A stretch of 64,000 nucleotides of DNA, from the NCBI RefSeq assembly GCF_002873335.1, contig NZ_MCUW01000001.1, forward strand, positions 62,001-126,000, given 5' to 3'. The notes beneath the pieces were generated by a model. The model did not search any database, was not told the origin of the DNA, and saw nothing but the letters and a program-made list of their open reading frames with translations. A program made the position numbers and the translations under genes. The stretch is from Vibrio sp. 10N.286.49.B1 (lineage in GTDB: Bacteria; Pseudomonadota; Gammaproteobacteria; Enterobacterales; Vibrionaceae). This document shows, piece by piece, positions 36,598-46,820 of this stretch. How positions within the stretch are numbered: position 1 is the stretch's first letter; every line of letters begins with the position of its first letter.

Positions 36598-37407
36598 TTA
36601 AACGACGGCGGTTTTCGGCAATGGTAGGTAAAGGGTTTCGGCCAATTCTCCAATGCACTCGTCATAAGTTTGAAAAATGTTATCGGAAAGTGTTGAACTT
36701 AACTGATACATAGCTTCTTTGTCGATTGGCTTCTCAGGGTGAGCAAGCATGTCGTCGATCGTGTTCATGGCAGCGCTGCGCATCGGAACACGGACCACGG
36801 CGCAAGAGCGCTTAACACTCAAACGGTTCATTTTACGTTGCATGACATGACAGTAATGCAGTAATTGTTGTTTCCCCATCGTGGTGTCGGAGTTTTGAAT
36901 ACACATTCGAAATTGAGTTAAACAATCTAGGCAATCAATAACGCCATGCCAAATCTCACTGTATGTTAGCTCGAGTTCCTCTTGCTCAAGGTCAACCAAC
37001 CAAGCCACAATCAGTTCGTCAATTAATAGCAGCGTATGACGCACCATCTTGCCATGTATCATCTGATTCTTGTTAACGTTGGAGCGTTTCCAAGAGCGAA
37101 TCAGCAGCGCGATATTATTATGCAGAACACGGTACATCGGCTTATTGTTAAAATGAGCGAGTTGGATGAGATCCTGGCAATGAAGGTCGATCTCTTGTTC
37201 GACTTTATCTATTTGCCTGTTTTTTTTGTACGGAGACATTAACGCAAAATGAGTGATCGAGCGATGTTGTCTGATGAGGTTAACCAGATCCCTAAGATGC
37301 ACAATTAGTTGATATCGGCGCTCAAGTTTGTGCTGTTGTTGACGTGAATAACGGTACATGACGAACAAAATCCCAAGCGAAATGATCACGGACACTAAGA
37401 TAAACAT
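36598..37407 (-). CDS. Uncharacterised membrane-anchored helical protein
   Basis: 269 residues. One N-terminal transmembrane segment (about 1-19) is followed by a basic stretch and an otherwise helical soluble domain. The sequence LVNLIRQHRSITHF (41-54) recalls the start of nitrate/nitrite-sensing (NIT) helical domains, but no signalling output domain follows and the match is weak. I do not recognise the family. It is a single gene between fadR and metG; the start ATG has a GGAGG-type site (revcomp of acctcc) just upstream. Confidence 0.6.
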   Translation of the reverse strand: MFILVSVIISLGILFVMYRYSRQQQHKLERRYQLIVHLRDLVNLIRQHRSITHFALMSPYKKNRQIDKVEQEIDLHCQDLIQLAHFNNKPMYRVLHNNIALLIRSWKRSNVNKNQMIHGKMVRHTLLLIDELIVAWLVDLEQEELELTYSEIWHGVIDCLDCLTQFRMCIQNSDTTMGKQQLLHYCHVMQRKMNRLSVKRSCAVVRVPMRSAAMNTIDDMLAHPEKPIDKEAMYQLSSTLSDNIFQTYDECIGELAETLYLPLPKTAVV

Positions 37408-37574
37408 AACGACCTCCTCGTTGTCGTTGTTTCACTGCCTTGAGTCGTTGCAATCTAGATGCCAGGAAAATTGATTTTTAAAATCAACTGCTTATTTAAA
37501 CTGTTAGTCTGAAGATTGTATTAATTGGATGCTGTTGGTGCAATTGCACCAGAGTAGAGGGGGGAGAAAATGTT

Positions 37575-37603
37575 AAAAAAGCCAGCACGAAGGCTGGCTT
37601 TTA
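37575..37603 (-). terminator. Rho-independent terminator after metG
   Basis: AAAAGCCAGC / GCTGGCTTTT with a 6-nt loop; on the minus strand the stem ends in a run of T. It is 45 bp beyond the metG stop. Confidence 0.9.
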
Positions 37604-37645
37604 TTGATGAAGATACCCTTTTTGAGAGGGTTAAGTGAAGCTCAA

Positions 37646-39712
37646 TTACATCACTCGCATGCCCGGTTGAGCACCGTCATGAGGTTCTAATATCCAAAGA
37701 TCACTGCCACCAGGGCCAGCGGCTAAGATCATACCTTCAGACATACCAAACTTCATTTTACGTGGTTTTAGGTTCGCAACCATTACCGTCAATTTACCTT
37801 CGAGCTCTTCTGGCTTGTAGGCTGACTTAATGCCTGAGAATACTTGGCGAGTCTCGCCACCAATATCCAATTGGAATTTAAGTAGTTTGTTTGCTTTCGG
37901 CACTTCTTCACAGGAAATGATTCGAGCGATTCGCATGTCGACTTTAGCAAAGTCGTCAAACTCTATCTCATCGACAATTGGCTCTTTAGTTAGCTCAGTT
38001 TCTGTTTTTGCTGCTTCCGCTTTTTCTTTTGCGGCCATTTCAATAGCGGCATCTTCTTTAGACGCTTCGACCATAGATTCAACTTTCTTAGGGTCGATGC
38101 GGTTGAACAGTGCTTTGAACTTGGTGATTTCATGAGAGGTCAGCGGGTTCACGATGCTGTCCCACGTCAGCTCTTCATTTAAGAAGGCTTCAGTACGAGC
38201 CGTTAGCTCTGGCATGACAGGCTTGAGATAAGCCATCAACACGCGGAATAAGTTGATACCAACTGAACAGATATCTTGTAGTTCTTGGTCTTTGCCTTCT
38301 TCTTTCGCGACTACCCACGGTGCTTTTTCGTCAACGTATTGGTTGGCTTTATCAGCAAGTGCCGTGATCTCACGAATAGCACGACTGAACTCACGTGACT
38401 CGTAGCATTCACCAATGCGTTCTGCTGCAGCAACGAATTCGTTGTAAAGCTCTGGTTCGGCAAAAGTATCCGATAACTTGCCTTCGAAACGCTTGCTAAT
38501 AAAGCCGGCGTTACGGGACGCGAGGTTGACAATTTTGTTCACCACGTCTGAGTTAACGCGTTGCGTGAAGTCTTCGAGGTTTAAGTCTAGATCATCGATG
38601 CGGCTGTTGAGTTTCGCAGCGTAGTAGTAGCGCAAGCATTCAGGGTCTAAATGATCAAGGTACGTTGCCGCTTTGATGAAGGTGCCCTTAGATTTAGACA
38701 TCTTCGCGCCGTTCACGGTGACATAGCCATGAACAAAAACGTTGTTAGGTTTGCGGAAGCCTGCTCCTTCTAACATCGCTGGCCAGAACAAACTGTGGAA
38801 GTAAACGATGTCTTTGCCAATAAAGTGGTAAAGCTCGGTTTTACTGTCTTTGCCCCAGTATTCGTTGAAATCTAAATCGTCACGTTTGTCACAGAGGTTT
38901 TTGAACGACGCCATGTAACCAACAGGTGCATCGAGCCAAACGTAGAAAAACTTGTCTTTCTCGCCTGGGATCTCGAAGCCAAAATAAGGCGCATCACGAG
39001 AGATATCCCACTGTTGAAGACCTGACTCAAACCATTCTTGCATCTTATTCGCGGTTTCATTTTGCAATGAACCTGAGCGTGTCCACTCTTTTAGCATGCT
39101 TTCGAATTGCGGAAGGTCAAAGAAGAAGTGTTCTGAATCTTTCATGACGGGCGTCGCACCAGACACGGCAGATTTAGGGTTGATAAGCTCCGTTGGGCTA
39201 TACGTTTCGCCGCAATTATCGCAGTTATCGCCGTATTGATCTTCAGATTTACATTTCGGGCAGGTGCCTTTAACGAAACGATCGGGAAGAAACATTTCTT
39301 TCTCTGGGTCAAATAACTGAGAAATCGTGCGACTTGAAATAAAACCGTTTTTCTTGAGCTCCAGATAGATGTGAGATGCTAATTCGCGGTTCTCTTCACT
39401 ATGCGTGCTGTGGTAGTTATCAAAACTGATGTCAAAGCCAGCGAAGTCTTTTTGGTGCTCTTCGCTAACGGCTGCGATCATTTCTTCTGGCGTGATCCCC
39501 ATCTGCTGAGATTTCAACATGATTGGTGTGCCGTGAGCGTCATCAGCACAAATGAAGTTAACTACGTTGCCGCGCAGGCGTTGGTAGCGCACCCAAATAT
39601 CCGCTTGGATATGCTCAAGCATATGACCAAGGTGAATTGAGCCGTTCGCGTACGGAAGCGCGCAGGTTACCAACAGTTTCCTTGGGGTAAGGTTTCTTGG
39701 ATCGGTTGCCAT
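37646..39712 (-). CDS. metG: Methionyl-tRNA synthetase
   Basis: 688 residues (E. coli 677). The class I HIGH motif is HLGH in [15 protein letters not shown] near the N-terminus. A zinc knuckle ([17 protein letters not shown]) and KMSKS in [11 protein letters not shown] follow, and a C-terminal EMAP-type tRNA-binding and dimerisation domain ([12 protein letters not shown]) closes the protein. A charged alanine-rich linker lies before the last domain. It is divergent from apbC, an arrangement shared with E. coli (metG / mrp). Confidence 0.97.
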   Translation of the reverse strand: MATDPRNLTPRKLLVTCALPYANGSIHLGHMLEHIQADIWVRYQRLRGNVVNFICADDAHGTPIMLKSQQMGITPEEMIAAVSEEHQKDFAGFDISFDNYHSTHSEENRELASHIYLELKKNGFISSRTISQLFDPEKEMFLPDRFVKGTCPKCKSEDQYGDNCDNCGETYSPTELINPKSAVSGATPVMKDSEHFFFDLPQFESMLKEWTRSGSLQNETANKMQEWFESGLQQWDISRDAPYFGFEIPGEKDKFFYVWLDAPVGYMASFKNLCDKRDDLDFNEYWGKDSKTELYHFIGKDIVYFHSLFWPAMLEGAGFRKPNNVFVHGYVTVNGAKMSKSKGTFIKAATYLDHLDPECLRYYYAAKLNSRIDDLDLNLEDFTQRVNSDVVNKIVNLASRNAGFISKRFEGKLSDTFAEPELYNEFVAAAERIGECYESREFSRAIREITALADKANQYVDEKAPWVVAKEEGKDQELQDICSVGINLFRVLMAYLKPVMPELTARTEAFLNEELTWDSIVNPLTSHEITKFKALFNRIDPKKVESMVEASKEDAAIEMAAKEKAEAAKTETELTKEPIVDEIEFDDFAKVDMRIARIISCEEVPKANKLLKFQLDIGGETRQVFSGIKSAYKPEELEGKLTVMVANLKPRKMKFGMSEGMILAAGPGGSDLWILEPHDGAQPGMRVM

Positions 39713-39877
39713 ACTTAAATTTCGCTTTCTTATTCAGTGTAAAATATTGGCTAATACTACATGATGCTCGCCATGACTCCAAGGTATCCAGAGTCGATCC
39801 CCTTAACTTTTTTGGGGTTCTGGTTCTGGCCACTCGGTGCTAGTCTTAATGGTGAGAGCAATTATAAGGAATCCCAG

Positions 39878-40954
39878 ATGCGAGCGTTCGAGTCGAAACA
39901 AGAATTTTGTCAATGGTTAGGTGAATTTACAGCAAACAATCTGAAAATAGGCTGGAGCGAAATTCCGGATGTGGTGAGTGTATTAGCCAGTGGTGAGTTT
40001 AAAATCACCTTGCCGTTTGCCAATAAAACGACGGTCGATGAATTAGAAGCGTGGATTAGAAAAGAACAAGAGAGCCAGCTTGTCGCGCCGTTTGATTTTT
40101 CTGTATCGAGTGAAACCAAATCACTGGTGACAACGGTAGCGGCTGAAGTGAAAGGCGTCAAAAATATCATTGCGGTAACGTCTGCAAAGGGAGGCGTGGG
40201 CAAATCAACGACAGCGGTTAACCTAGCGCTTGCGATTAGTGCACTCGGAGCCAAGGTCGGCATCTTGGATTCAGATGTCTACGGGCCGTCTGTTCCGCTG
40301 ATGCTTGGAAAAATGGATGCACACCCAGAGGTTCGTGATGGGAAGTGGATGCAACCCGTCCAAGCACATGGTATTTATACTCAATCGATAGGTTACTTGA
40401 TTAGTTCAGACGATGCGGCAATCTGGCGTGGCCCAATGGCATCAAAAGCACTGGCGCAATTATTAAACGAAACGGAATGGCCAGACTTGGATTATTTGAT
40501 TCTTGATATGCCTCCGGGTACGGGTGATATTCAGCTTACATTGTCGCAACAGATCCCTGTGACAGCTGCTGTGATTGTGACAACCCCGCAGGACCTAGCG
40601 TTAGCTGACGCCATTAAAGGCGTCGCTATGTTTGAGAAAGTCTCTGTGCCAGTGGTTGGGGTTATAGAAAATATGAGCTACCACATTTGTAGCCAATGCG
40701 GTTCAAAAGAACACATCTTTGGCTCGGGTGGTGCAGAGTGGATGGCATCAAAATTTGGTATCAATATGCTTGCACAAGTTCCACTTCATATTGATATTCG
40801 TGAGTCGATTGACAACGGCGCCCCGACGGTCGCTTCAGACCCGCAAGGTGAGCACGCTGCGATCTATCATGCGTTGGCCGAAAGAGTATGTGCAGATTTG
40901 TATTGGGGTGGCAAAGTGAGACCTGACGCCATCCAATTTACCATGGTTCAGTGA
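39878..40954 (+). CDS. apbC: Iron-sulphur cluster carrier ATPase ApbC (Mrp/NBP35 family)
   Basis: 358 residues. The deviant Walker A KGGVGKST is at about residues 104-111, the segment DSDVYGPSVP follows, and the CxxC that holds a bridging cluster is in HICSQCGS. An N-terminal MIP18-like region precedes the ATPase. It carries Fe-S clusters to apoproteins. ATG at 39878 is chosen for AAGGA upstream; the frame stays open to 39761 but that extension matches nothing. Divergent from metG. Confidence 0.93.
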   Translation: MRAFESKQEFCQWLGEFTANNLKIGWSEIPDVVSVLASGEFKITLPFANKTTVDELEAWIRKEQESQLVAPFDFSVSSETKSLVTTVAAEVKGVKNIIAVTSAKGGVGKSTTAVNLALAISALGAKVGILDSDVYGPSVPLMLGKMDAHPEVRDGKWMQPVQAHGIYTQSIGYLISSDDAAIWRGPMASKALAQLLNETEWPDLDYLILDMPPGTGDIQLTLSQQIPVTAAVIVTTPQDLALADAIKGVAMFEKVSVPVVGVIENMSYHICSQCGSKEHIFGSGGAEWMASKFGINMLAQVPLHIDIRESIDNGAPTVASDPQGEHAAIYHALAERVCADLYWGGKVRPDAIQFTMVQ

Positions 40955-41133
40955 CGGTAGAATGTTCAAGGTTGGTGAGGACAAGGTGAAGTAATCGATT
41001 GCAATTTGGATTTTGTTAGTTAAAGACCAAAATGGCCATCAAATAACTGCTCAATCGTCTAGTATATAAGGGGTGAAATCCCTATAATTACCCGGTTTTG
41101 TCCTCACCACCATATATGTACTAGGTGCAAAGA

Positions 41134-41775
41134 ATGTCTGATAATAATCAATGTGTCATCGTCGGTATCGCTGGCGCTTCTGCTTCTGGAAAAAGTCTCA
41201 TTGCGAGCACTATCTATAACGAATTGCGCGAGAAAGTAGGCGATCACCAAATTGGTGTCATCACGGAAGATTGTTACTACAATGACCAAAGCCATCTGAG
41301 CATGGAAGAGCGTGTTAAAACAAACTATGACCACCCAAGTGCACTGGACCACAACCTATTGTGCGACCACCTTGAGGCCTTGATTCGAGGCGAAGCGGTC
41401 GAAGTTCCAGAGTACAGCTACTCTGAACACACCCGTACCAGCAACGCGACGACGTTGACACCAAAAAAAGTGATCATCCTAGAAGGGATTCTGTTGTTAA
41501 CGGATCCTCGCCTTCGTAAGTTGATGCACGCCACGGTGTTTATGGATACGCCGTTAGATATTTGTCTTCTTCGCCGCGTGACTCGTGATGTAGAAGAGCG
41601 TGGCCGTACGATGGAATCGGTCTTGCAGCAGTACCAAACGACAGTACGTCCGATGTTCATGCAGTTTATCGAACCCTCTAAACAATACGCGGATATTATT
41701 GTTCCTCGTGGTGGTAAAAATCGTATTGCTATCGATGTGTTGAAAGCGCATATTGCGAAGTTACTTCGCGCTTAA
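41134..41775 (+). CDS. udk: Uridine kinase
   Basis: 213 residues, the E. coli length. P-loop GASASGKS at about 14-21, then [11 protein letters not shown] and [12 protein letters not shown] (substrate binding), and [13 protein letters not shown] (lid). It phosphorylates uridine and cytidine with GTP or ATP. TAGGTG precedes the ATG at 41134. A TATAAT at 41083-41088 may be its -10. Single gene followed by a terminator. Confidence 0.96.
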   Translation: MSDNNQCVIVGIAGASASGKSLIASTIYNELREKVGDHQIGVITEDCYYNDQSHLSMEERVKTNYDHPSALDHNLLCDHLEALIRGEAVEVPEYSYSEHTRTSNATTLTPKKVIILEGILLLTDPRLRKLMHATVFMDTPLDICLLRRVTRDVEERGRTMESVLQQYQTTVRPMFMQFIEPSKQYADIIVPRGGKNRIAIDVLKAHIAKLLRA

Positions 41776-41868
41776 TTTCGGATGGATTTCTTGAGTATTG
41801 ATTAAGTAACGTTCTATACTGAGTCAATAATCGAGCCGCAATTAAATCACTTTATTTTTTAATGAATT

Positions 41869-41895
41869 AGTGGCACTTTTAGTGCCACTTTTTTA
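41869..41895 (+). terminator. Rho-independent terminator after udk
   Basis: A perfect 9-bp stem AGTGGCACT / AGTGCCACT with a TTT loop and a T run. Confidence 0.92.
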
Positions 41896-41922
41896 TTTTC
41901 AGCCTTGCAAAGGACGTTGCCA

Positions 41923-44037
41923 ATGAAAAAACTTCTTCTCGTCATCGCCATTCCTATTGTCGTCGTTCTACTTGGTATCGTAGGCCTAACGATTTTCGTC
42001 AATCCAAATCAATTTAAGCCTATGATTACCGAACAGGTTCAGGCTCAAACTGGACTCAATCTGGAGATTAATGGTGATATTAGCTGGCAATTCTTCCCAT
42101 CAGTTGGCTTTGAATTAGGTGAAACCAATCTTAAGAATCCACAAGGATTCAACAACCCGAACCTATTCAGCGTTCAACAAGTGGGTGTTAGTATCGCAGT
42201 AATGCCGTTACTGGACAAAACACTCGAGATAGGTTCAATCAATCTGGATGGGGCGCAAGTCTACCTCGAAACGTTGCCAAATGGCGCATCAAACCTAGAC
42301 GCCTTGACTGCATCTAAAGACAGCTCCGCTGAAGCCACGACCACCGATGACACGACTCAACCGCAACAACAAACGGCCTCTTCGGCTGATGGCTGGAGTA
42401 TTTCTCTGTCTGGCGTGACGGTTTCAAATGCCTTACTCGACATTTCGGATGCTAAAACGGGCTCGCATACCAAGTTATACGATGTTGGTTTGACAGTTTC
42501 TGAGTTTGCGGCTGAACAATGGACAACGGCTCAGTTTGAAGTCAAAGGTCAAATGGAAGCGAAAGGCCAACCTAATGCGCAGAGCTTTACCGCCAACGGC
42601 ACGGCAGACTTTACGCTTAGCCAAGATTTTAGTCGCTACGCGCTAAAAAACATCGCGTTTGATGCCACCTTCGATGATGGGGTGAACAAGATTGATAACG
42701 CACAGTTGAAATTGAATACCTTTGAATTTGACCAAAGCAACAATATTGATTTTACGGTACAGGGCGTAGTCGCGGACATGACGCTCAATGCGACAGGCGG
42801 CACCGCATTTGAGATCGATAAAGCGATGACGATGTTGAAGTTAAATGCATTGACGTTGGATGCGACCGTTGAAGGGGATGCGTTGCCTCAATCTCCTATG
42901 AAGATTGGTATGGCTTCTAATTTGACGTTTGATCTCAATAAAAGCTTCTTAGACTTCGTCTTACAAAAACTCACCGTCAATAAGATAAAACTGGATGGTA
43001 AAGCGACGGTACAACTTGCTGACATTCCCAAGGTGCGTTTTTCCTTGCACAGCCCAGACATTGATCTTGATGAGTTTCTAGGGTTAAACCAAGCCTCTGA
43101 GACGGCGCAGTCAGATACCCAAGAGTCTGCGGGTAGTTCAAATGATGGCGCGGTAAGTAAAGAGGTTGAACCTGACCTATCTGCATTGAAAGGATTAGAT
43201 GTTAAAGGGTCAATCTCGATTGACAAGTTTAAAGCAGCTAACGCTCGCATGCAGGAAGTGAAAAGCGACTTTTATGTTAAAGGTGGGATTGCTGAACTGA
43301 CTTCATTTAGTTCAAACCTTTACCAAGGCTCGATTACCGCAAAAGCGAAATTGGATGCTCGCCAATCACCAGCAAGCTACAGCGCAATAAAGACCATTAA
43401 AGGGGTTAAAGTCCAACCATTGCTTATTGATGTTGCCAATAACGACAAACTCGAGGGTACGGGCAATATTGACGTCAACGTTACCGGTAAAAGTCTAACG
43501 CCAACAGGCATCAAGAAAAACCTAAAAGGCACGGTTAAGATTAACTTTGCGGATGGTGCGGTCAACGGCATAAACGTTGCACAAATGATTCGTGAAAACT
43601 ATGCGCGCTTTAAAGGACAATCGTTAGATGGTAAGTCTGAGCCACAAAAAACAGACTTTAGTGCGATGACAGCAACGCTGACTTTCAACAAAGGAGTCGT
43701 ATCAACGAACAATATGAAAGCCGAGTCGCCATTGTTACGGATTAAGGGCTCAGGCTCGGCTAATTACATCAACGAAACGGCGGACTTCTTGGTGAGTACA
43801 TCGGTGGTAGGGACGCTAGAAGGCCAAGGCGGTGAGAGCATTACCGAACTGCGTGATGTCACGATTCCAATCAAGATAACGGGTCCATGGGCAGCGCCTA
43901 AGTTCGCACTCGTGTTCGATGACGTGCTTAAACAAAAAGCGCAAAAAGAGGTGGAGCGAGCAACAGAACGCCTTGGCATCAAAGATGAGAAAACGAAGAA
44001 AGCCGTTGATGGACTATTGAAAGGATTGTTCAACTGA
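41923..44037 (+). CDS. asmA: AsmA family protein
   Basis: 704 residues. One N-terminal transmembrane anchor (about 1-25), then a long periplasmic region of the AsmA type: VNPNQFKPMITEQVQAQTGLNLEINGDISWQF-like start and a conserved C-terminal domain (INFADGAVNGINVAQMIRENYARF). A low-complexity Ser/Thr/Gln linker is at about 130-160 and another near 400. AsmA-like proteins are bridge-type proteins thought to move phospholipids between membranes. It starts 33 bp after the udk terminator. The frame opens at 41905, but ATG 41923 has AAAGGA at the right distance. Confidence 0.88.
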   Translation: MKKLLLVIAIPIVVVLLGIVGLTIFVNPNQFKPMITEQVQAQTGLNLEINGDISWQFFPSVGFELGETNLKNPQGFNNPNLFSVQQVGVSIAVMPLLDKTLEIGSINLDGAQVYLETLPNGASNLDALTASKDSSAEATTTDDTTQPQQQTASSADGWSISLSGVTVSNALLDISDAKTGSHTKLYDVGLTVSEFAAEQWTTAQFEVKGQMEAKGQPNAQSFTANGTADFTLSQDFSRYALKNIAFDATFDDGVNKIDNAQLKLNTFEFDQSNNIDFTVQGVVADMTLNATGGTAFEIDKAMTMLKLNALTLDATVEGDALPQSPMKIGMASNLTFDLNKSFLDFVLQKLTVNKIKLDGKATVQLADIPKVRFSLHSPDIDLDEFLGLNQASETAQSDTQESAGSSNDGAVSKEVEPDLSALKGLDVKGSISIDKFKAANARMQEVKSDFYVKGGIAELTSFSSNLYQGSITAKAKLDARQSPASYSAIKTIKGVKVQPLLIDVANNDKLEGTGNIDVNVTGKSLTPTGIKKNLKGTVKINFADGAVNGINVAQMIRENYARFKGQSLDGKSEPQKTDFSAMTATLTFNKGVVSTNNMKAESPLLRIKGSGSANYINETADFLVSTSVVGTLEGQGGESITELRDVTIPIKITGPWAAPKFALVFDDVLKQKAQKEVERATERLGIKDEKTKKAVDGLLKGLFN

Positions 44038-44040
44038 TCG

Positions 44041-44112
44041 GCTAGTTGCTAGTTGCTAGTTGCTATATTGAAAGCTAAAAGCTAAAAGCTAAAAGCTAAA
44101 AGCTAAAAGCTA
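44041..44112. repeat. Two adjoining heptamer tandem repeats (GCTAGTT x3 and AAAGCTA x6)
   Basis: Three exact GCTAGTT units (44041-44061) are followed after nine bases by six exact AAAGCTA units (44071-44112), all within 80 bp of the asmA stop and directly against the terminator. Confidence 0.95.
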
Positions 44113-44114
44113 AA

Positions 44115-44142
44115 AAACGGTGCCCTTGGGCGCCGTTTTTGT
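44115..44142 (+). terminator. Rho-independent terminator after asmA
   Basis: AACGGTGCC pairs with GGCGCCGTT (one T-G pair) around CTTG, followed by a T run. Confidence 0.88.
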
Positions 44143-44312
44143 TTTTGAGGTAATGTGCGGAACGTTACCGGCTTAGCTGCAAGGGAAAAAAACAAGATAA
44201 GCACTCATCAGGCTAGCAAGCGTTGCGACCAGCACGGCCTTAAATTCAAGATGGGCAGCATCGGTTCGCCGCTCTGGTGATATAACATCATCGAGCCTAA
44301 CTGGTTATTTTA

Positions 44313-44921
44313 TTACCAGTCCACGCCTTTGAGCGCTTTTACGCCAGATTCAAAAGCATGCTTAACGTTTTTAACCTCAGAAACGGTATCAGCGAGCTCA
44401 ATTAATGTACGATGAGCGCCGCGGCCTGTGATGATCACCGACTGCATTTTAGGTCGATGCGTCAAGGCTTCTACGACTTCATCTAAATCGATATAGCCGT
44501 AACTCACCATATACGTGAGTTCGTCGAACAGTACGACATCGATACTTTCGTCCTTAAGCATTCGTTTACATTCCTGCCAGACTAGTTGCGCAGCTAGCGT
44601 GTCCGCTTCTTTATTTTGAGTCTCCCAAGTAAAGCCTGTCGCCATCACTTGAAATTCGACGCCCAGCTTTTCGAGCAGGTTTTTTTCTCCGTTTGCCCAT
44701 GTTCCTTTTATGAACTGCGCAACGGCCGCTTTCTTGTCGTGACCAATCGCTCGGGTTACGGTACCAAATCCTGCCGTCGACTTGCCTTTACCGTTGCCAG
44801 TAATGACCAACAATAATCCTTTTTCTTCTTGGGCGTTGGCAATTTTTTTATCAACGTTTTCTTTAACTTTCTGCTGACGAACTTTATGGCGCTGTTGTTT
44901 TTGCTCTTCCGAAAGTGACAT
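44313..44921 (-). CDS. cobO: Cob(I)alamin adenosyltransferase, CobO/BtuR type
   Basis: 202 residues. P-loop GNGKGKST at 42-49, GTVTRAIGHDKKAAVAQFIKG, and DELTYMVSYGYID with the second ATP-binding aspartate. It transfers the adenosyl group of ATP to cobalamin or cobinamide. The N-terminal 30 residues are basic and helical. GGGAATAG-type sequence precedes the ATG. Single gene on the minus strand; no B12 riboswitch was seen upstream. Confidence 0.94.
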   Translation of the reverse strand: MSLSEEQKQQRHKVRQQKVKENVDKKIANAQEEKGLLLVITGNGKGKSTAGFGTVTRAIGHDKKAAVAQFIKGTWANGEKNLLEKLGVEFQVMATGFTWETQNKEADTLAAQLVWQECKRMLKDESIDVVLFDELTYMVSYGYIDLDEVVEALTHRPKMQSVIITGRGAHRTLIELADTVSEVKNVKHAFESGVKALKGVDW

Positions 44922-45040
44922 GACTATTCCCTTGCTGAGTATTGTTTTTATTCATTAATCGAGTTTCTATAAACCCATCTGCACTCTATGATAATGAAAT
45001 AGCGTGAGAAAAAAACAAGTTAAATTTTAAGGGTATAGCA

Positions 45041-45502
45041 ATGAAGAAAGTATTAGTCGTCTGTATGGGGAATATTTGTCGTTCGCCAACGGGAGAAGCG
45101 GTGCTTAGAACTTGCGCACAAAGGCAAGGACTGGATATTTTGGTGGATTCAGCGGGGACGATTGGTTTTCATGAGGGGGCATCTCCGGACCCAAGGGCCC
45201 AAGTGGCGGCAGAATCGAGAGGGTATTCCTTTGAAGGCATAACGGCGAGGCAGGTGACTGATGCGGATTTTTATAACTTTGATTTGATTTTGGCTGCTGA
45301 TGAAGACAACCTCAATGATCTTATTGTTAGGTGTCCCGAACATCGACAGAGCGCATTATCGCTTTTCCTAAGTCATGGTCACTCTGATCAAAAGGAGATA
45401 CCCGATCCATACTACGGTGGGGAGCTGGGCTTTGAGCAGGTTCTTGACTTGATTGAGGATGCCGCACAAGGGGTGTTAGAAGCACTAAAAACAATGAAAT
45501 AA
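45041..45502 (+). CDS. Low molecular weight protein-tyrosine phosphatase
   Basis: 153 residues. The catalytic loop C-x5-R-S is Cys8 to Arg14 (CMGNICRS), and the general acid is Asp122 in DPYYGG. Enzymes of this fold remove phosphate from tyrosine; some act with capsule or exopolysaccharide tyrosine kinases, but no such kinase is nearby, so a stand-alone housekeeping role is more likely. AAGGGTA precedes the ATG. Convergent with ansA. Confidence 0.92.
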   Translation: MKKVLVVCMGNICRSPTGEAVLRTCAQRQGLDILVDSAGTIGFHEGASPDPRAQVAAESRGYSFEGITARQVTDADFYNFDLILAADEDNLNDLIVRCPEHRQSALSLFLSHGHSDQKEIPDPYYGGELGFEQVLDLIEDAAQGVLEALKTMK

Positions 45503-45598
45503 TGGCGTAATTAGACGGCCACTGGCGGGATTAACGCGTTGTCACTATTCACCAGCTGACTGTATCAATCCATTCTCACTATCAATCGTACTCACGAT

Positions 45599-45656
45599 TA
45601 ACAGTTCACATAATCAACGCGTTAGGGTGAAACCTTGTTGGGTGTGTGAACTGTTA
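45599..45656. repeat. 12-bp perfect inverted repeat between convergent genes
   Basis: TAACAGTTCACA (45599-45610) and TGTGAACTGTTA (45645-45656) flank 34 bp. There is no T tract after either arm. It could act as a cruciform or 3' hairpin for the two converging transcripts. Confidence 0.7.
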
Positions 45657-45686
45657 TTCAATGGGTTGATTCTGAAGTGCAAACGC

Positions 45687-46709
45687 TTACTTACTCATCT
45701 CACCGCGCAACACTTCTGACATCTGTCTTTTAATCTGCTCATAGCTAAGATCTTGGCTTAATAAGTAGTGCAGTTTTGCTAATGCGGCTTCTGGTGTCAT
45801 ATCGTAGCCGCTAATGACACCAGAGTCGGCCAGTGCACATCCCGTAGCATAGCCACCCATATTTACTTTCCCTGCAAGACATTGCGTCAGGTTGACTACA
45901 ATAACCCCACGTTCTGACGCTTCTTTTAAGTGCGCGAGTAGTGCTGGGTTTTGTGGCGCGTTACCCACACCGAATGTAAGCAAAATCATAGCATTAACCG
46001 GTTGAAGCAACGTGTTTCGGATCACCTCATGAGAGATGCCAGGGTACATGGTGATGACCCCAATAGGCTGAGGCGTAATATTACAGACTCGGAAATCACC
46101 GTTTGCTGGCTTATTGATTTCTACACCATTGCTGAGCTGGATGTTAATACCAGCTTCTAGCAACGACGGTAAATTTGGTGACGTAAAGGCGTTGAAGCCG
46201 TCAGCATGAGATTTTGTGCTGCGATTCCCACGCATAAGCTGATTATTAAAGAACAGCGTGACTTCATTAATCGGGTAATTTGCCGCAATATGTAACGCAT
46301 TGAGCAAATTAGCTTGGCCATCTGAGCGAAGCTCCGCGAGAGGGATCTGCGATCCCGTGACGATCACTGGCTTACCTAGGTTCTCTAACATAAAGGATAA
46401 GGCTGACGCGGTGTAAGCCATGGTATCAGTACCATGGAGGATAACGAAACCGTCGTAATTATCGTAATTATCTCGGATGTCATCGGCAATTTGCTGCCAA
46501 TCCGCTGGTGTCATATCGGAAGAATCAATCAAGGGATCGTATTCATGGATAGTGAATTCAGGCATCTCTGAACGATGAAACTCAGGCATGCTTGCTAGTT
46601 GTTTTTCCATGAATCCCGCGACTGGGACGTAACCATTGGATGATTTTTTCATCCCAATTGTTCCGCCAGTGTAGGCGATGTAGATGTGTTTTCTTGTCAT
46701 GATCGACAT
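45687..46709 (-). CDS. ansA: Type I (cytoplasmic) L-asparaginase
   Basis: About 340 residues (E. coli AnsA 338). The first catalytic threonine is in YTGGTIG (13-19); the second motif is ILHGTDTMAYTASAL. It hydrolyses asparagine to aspartate and ammonia in the cytoplasm. The start ATG 46709 or 46700 is uncertain; the frame extends to 46796 without family match. It follows sppA on the same strand, as in E. coli, but a terminator-like hairpin lies between. Confidence 0.94.
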   Translation of the reverse strand: MSIMTRKHIYIAYTGGTIGMKKSSNGYVPVAGFMEKQLASMPEFHRSEMPEFTIHEYDPLIDSSDMTPADWQQIADDIRDNYDNYDGFVILHGTDTMAYTASALSFMLENLGKPVIVTGSQIPLAELRSDGQANLLNALHIAANYPINEVTLFFNNQLMRGNRSTKSHADGFNAFTSPNLPSLLEAGINIQLSNGVEINKPANGDFRVCNITPQPIGVITMYPGISHEVIRNTLLQPVNAMILLTFGVGNAPQNPALLAHLKEASERGVIVVNLTQCLAGKVNMGGYATGCALADSGVISGYDMTPEAALAKLHYLLSQDLSYEQIKRQMSEVLRGEMSK

Positions 46710-46755
46710 TACTTCAATATTTAGAACAGGTGGCAGGATTATAGCGGAATCAAAC

Positions 46756-46782
46756 AAAAGAGCCACCGAAACGGCGGCTCTT
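46756..46782 (-). terminator. Terminator-like hairpin between sppA and ansA
   Basis: AAGAGCC-A-CCG and CGG-C-GGCTCTT pair with one mismatch and a 3-nt loop; on the minus strand four T follow. It could uncouple ansA from sppA. Confidence 0.65.
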
Positions 46783-46820
46783 AGGGCATTTAACAAGTGG
46801 TTAAATCTAAATCATGTTGC

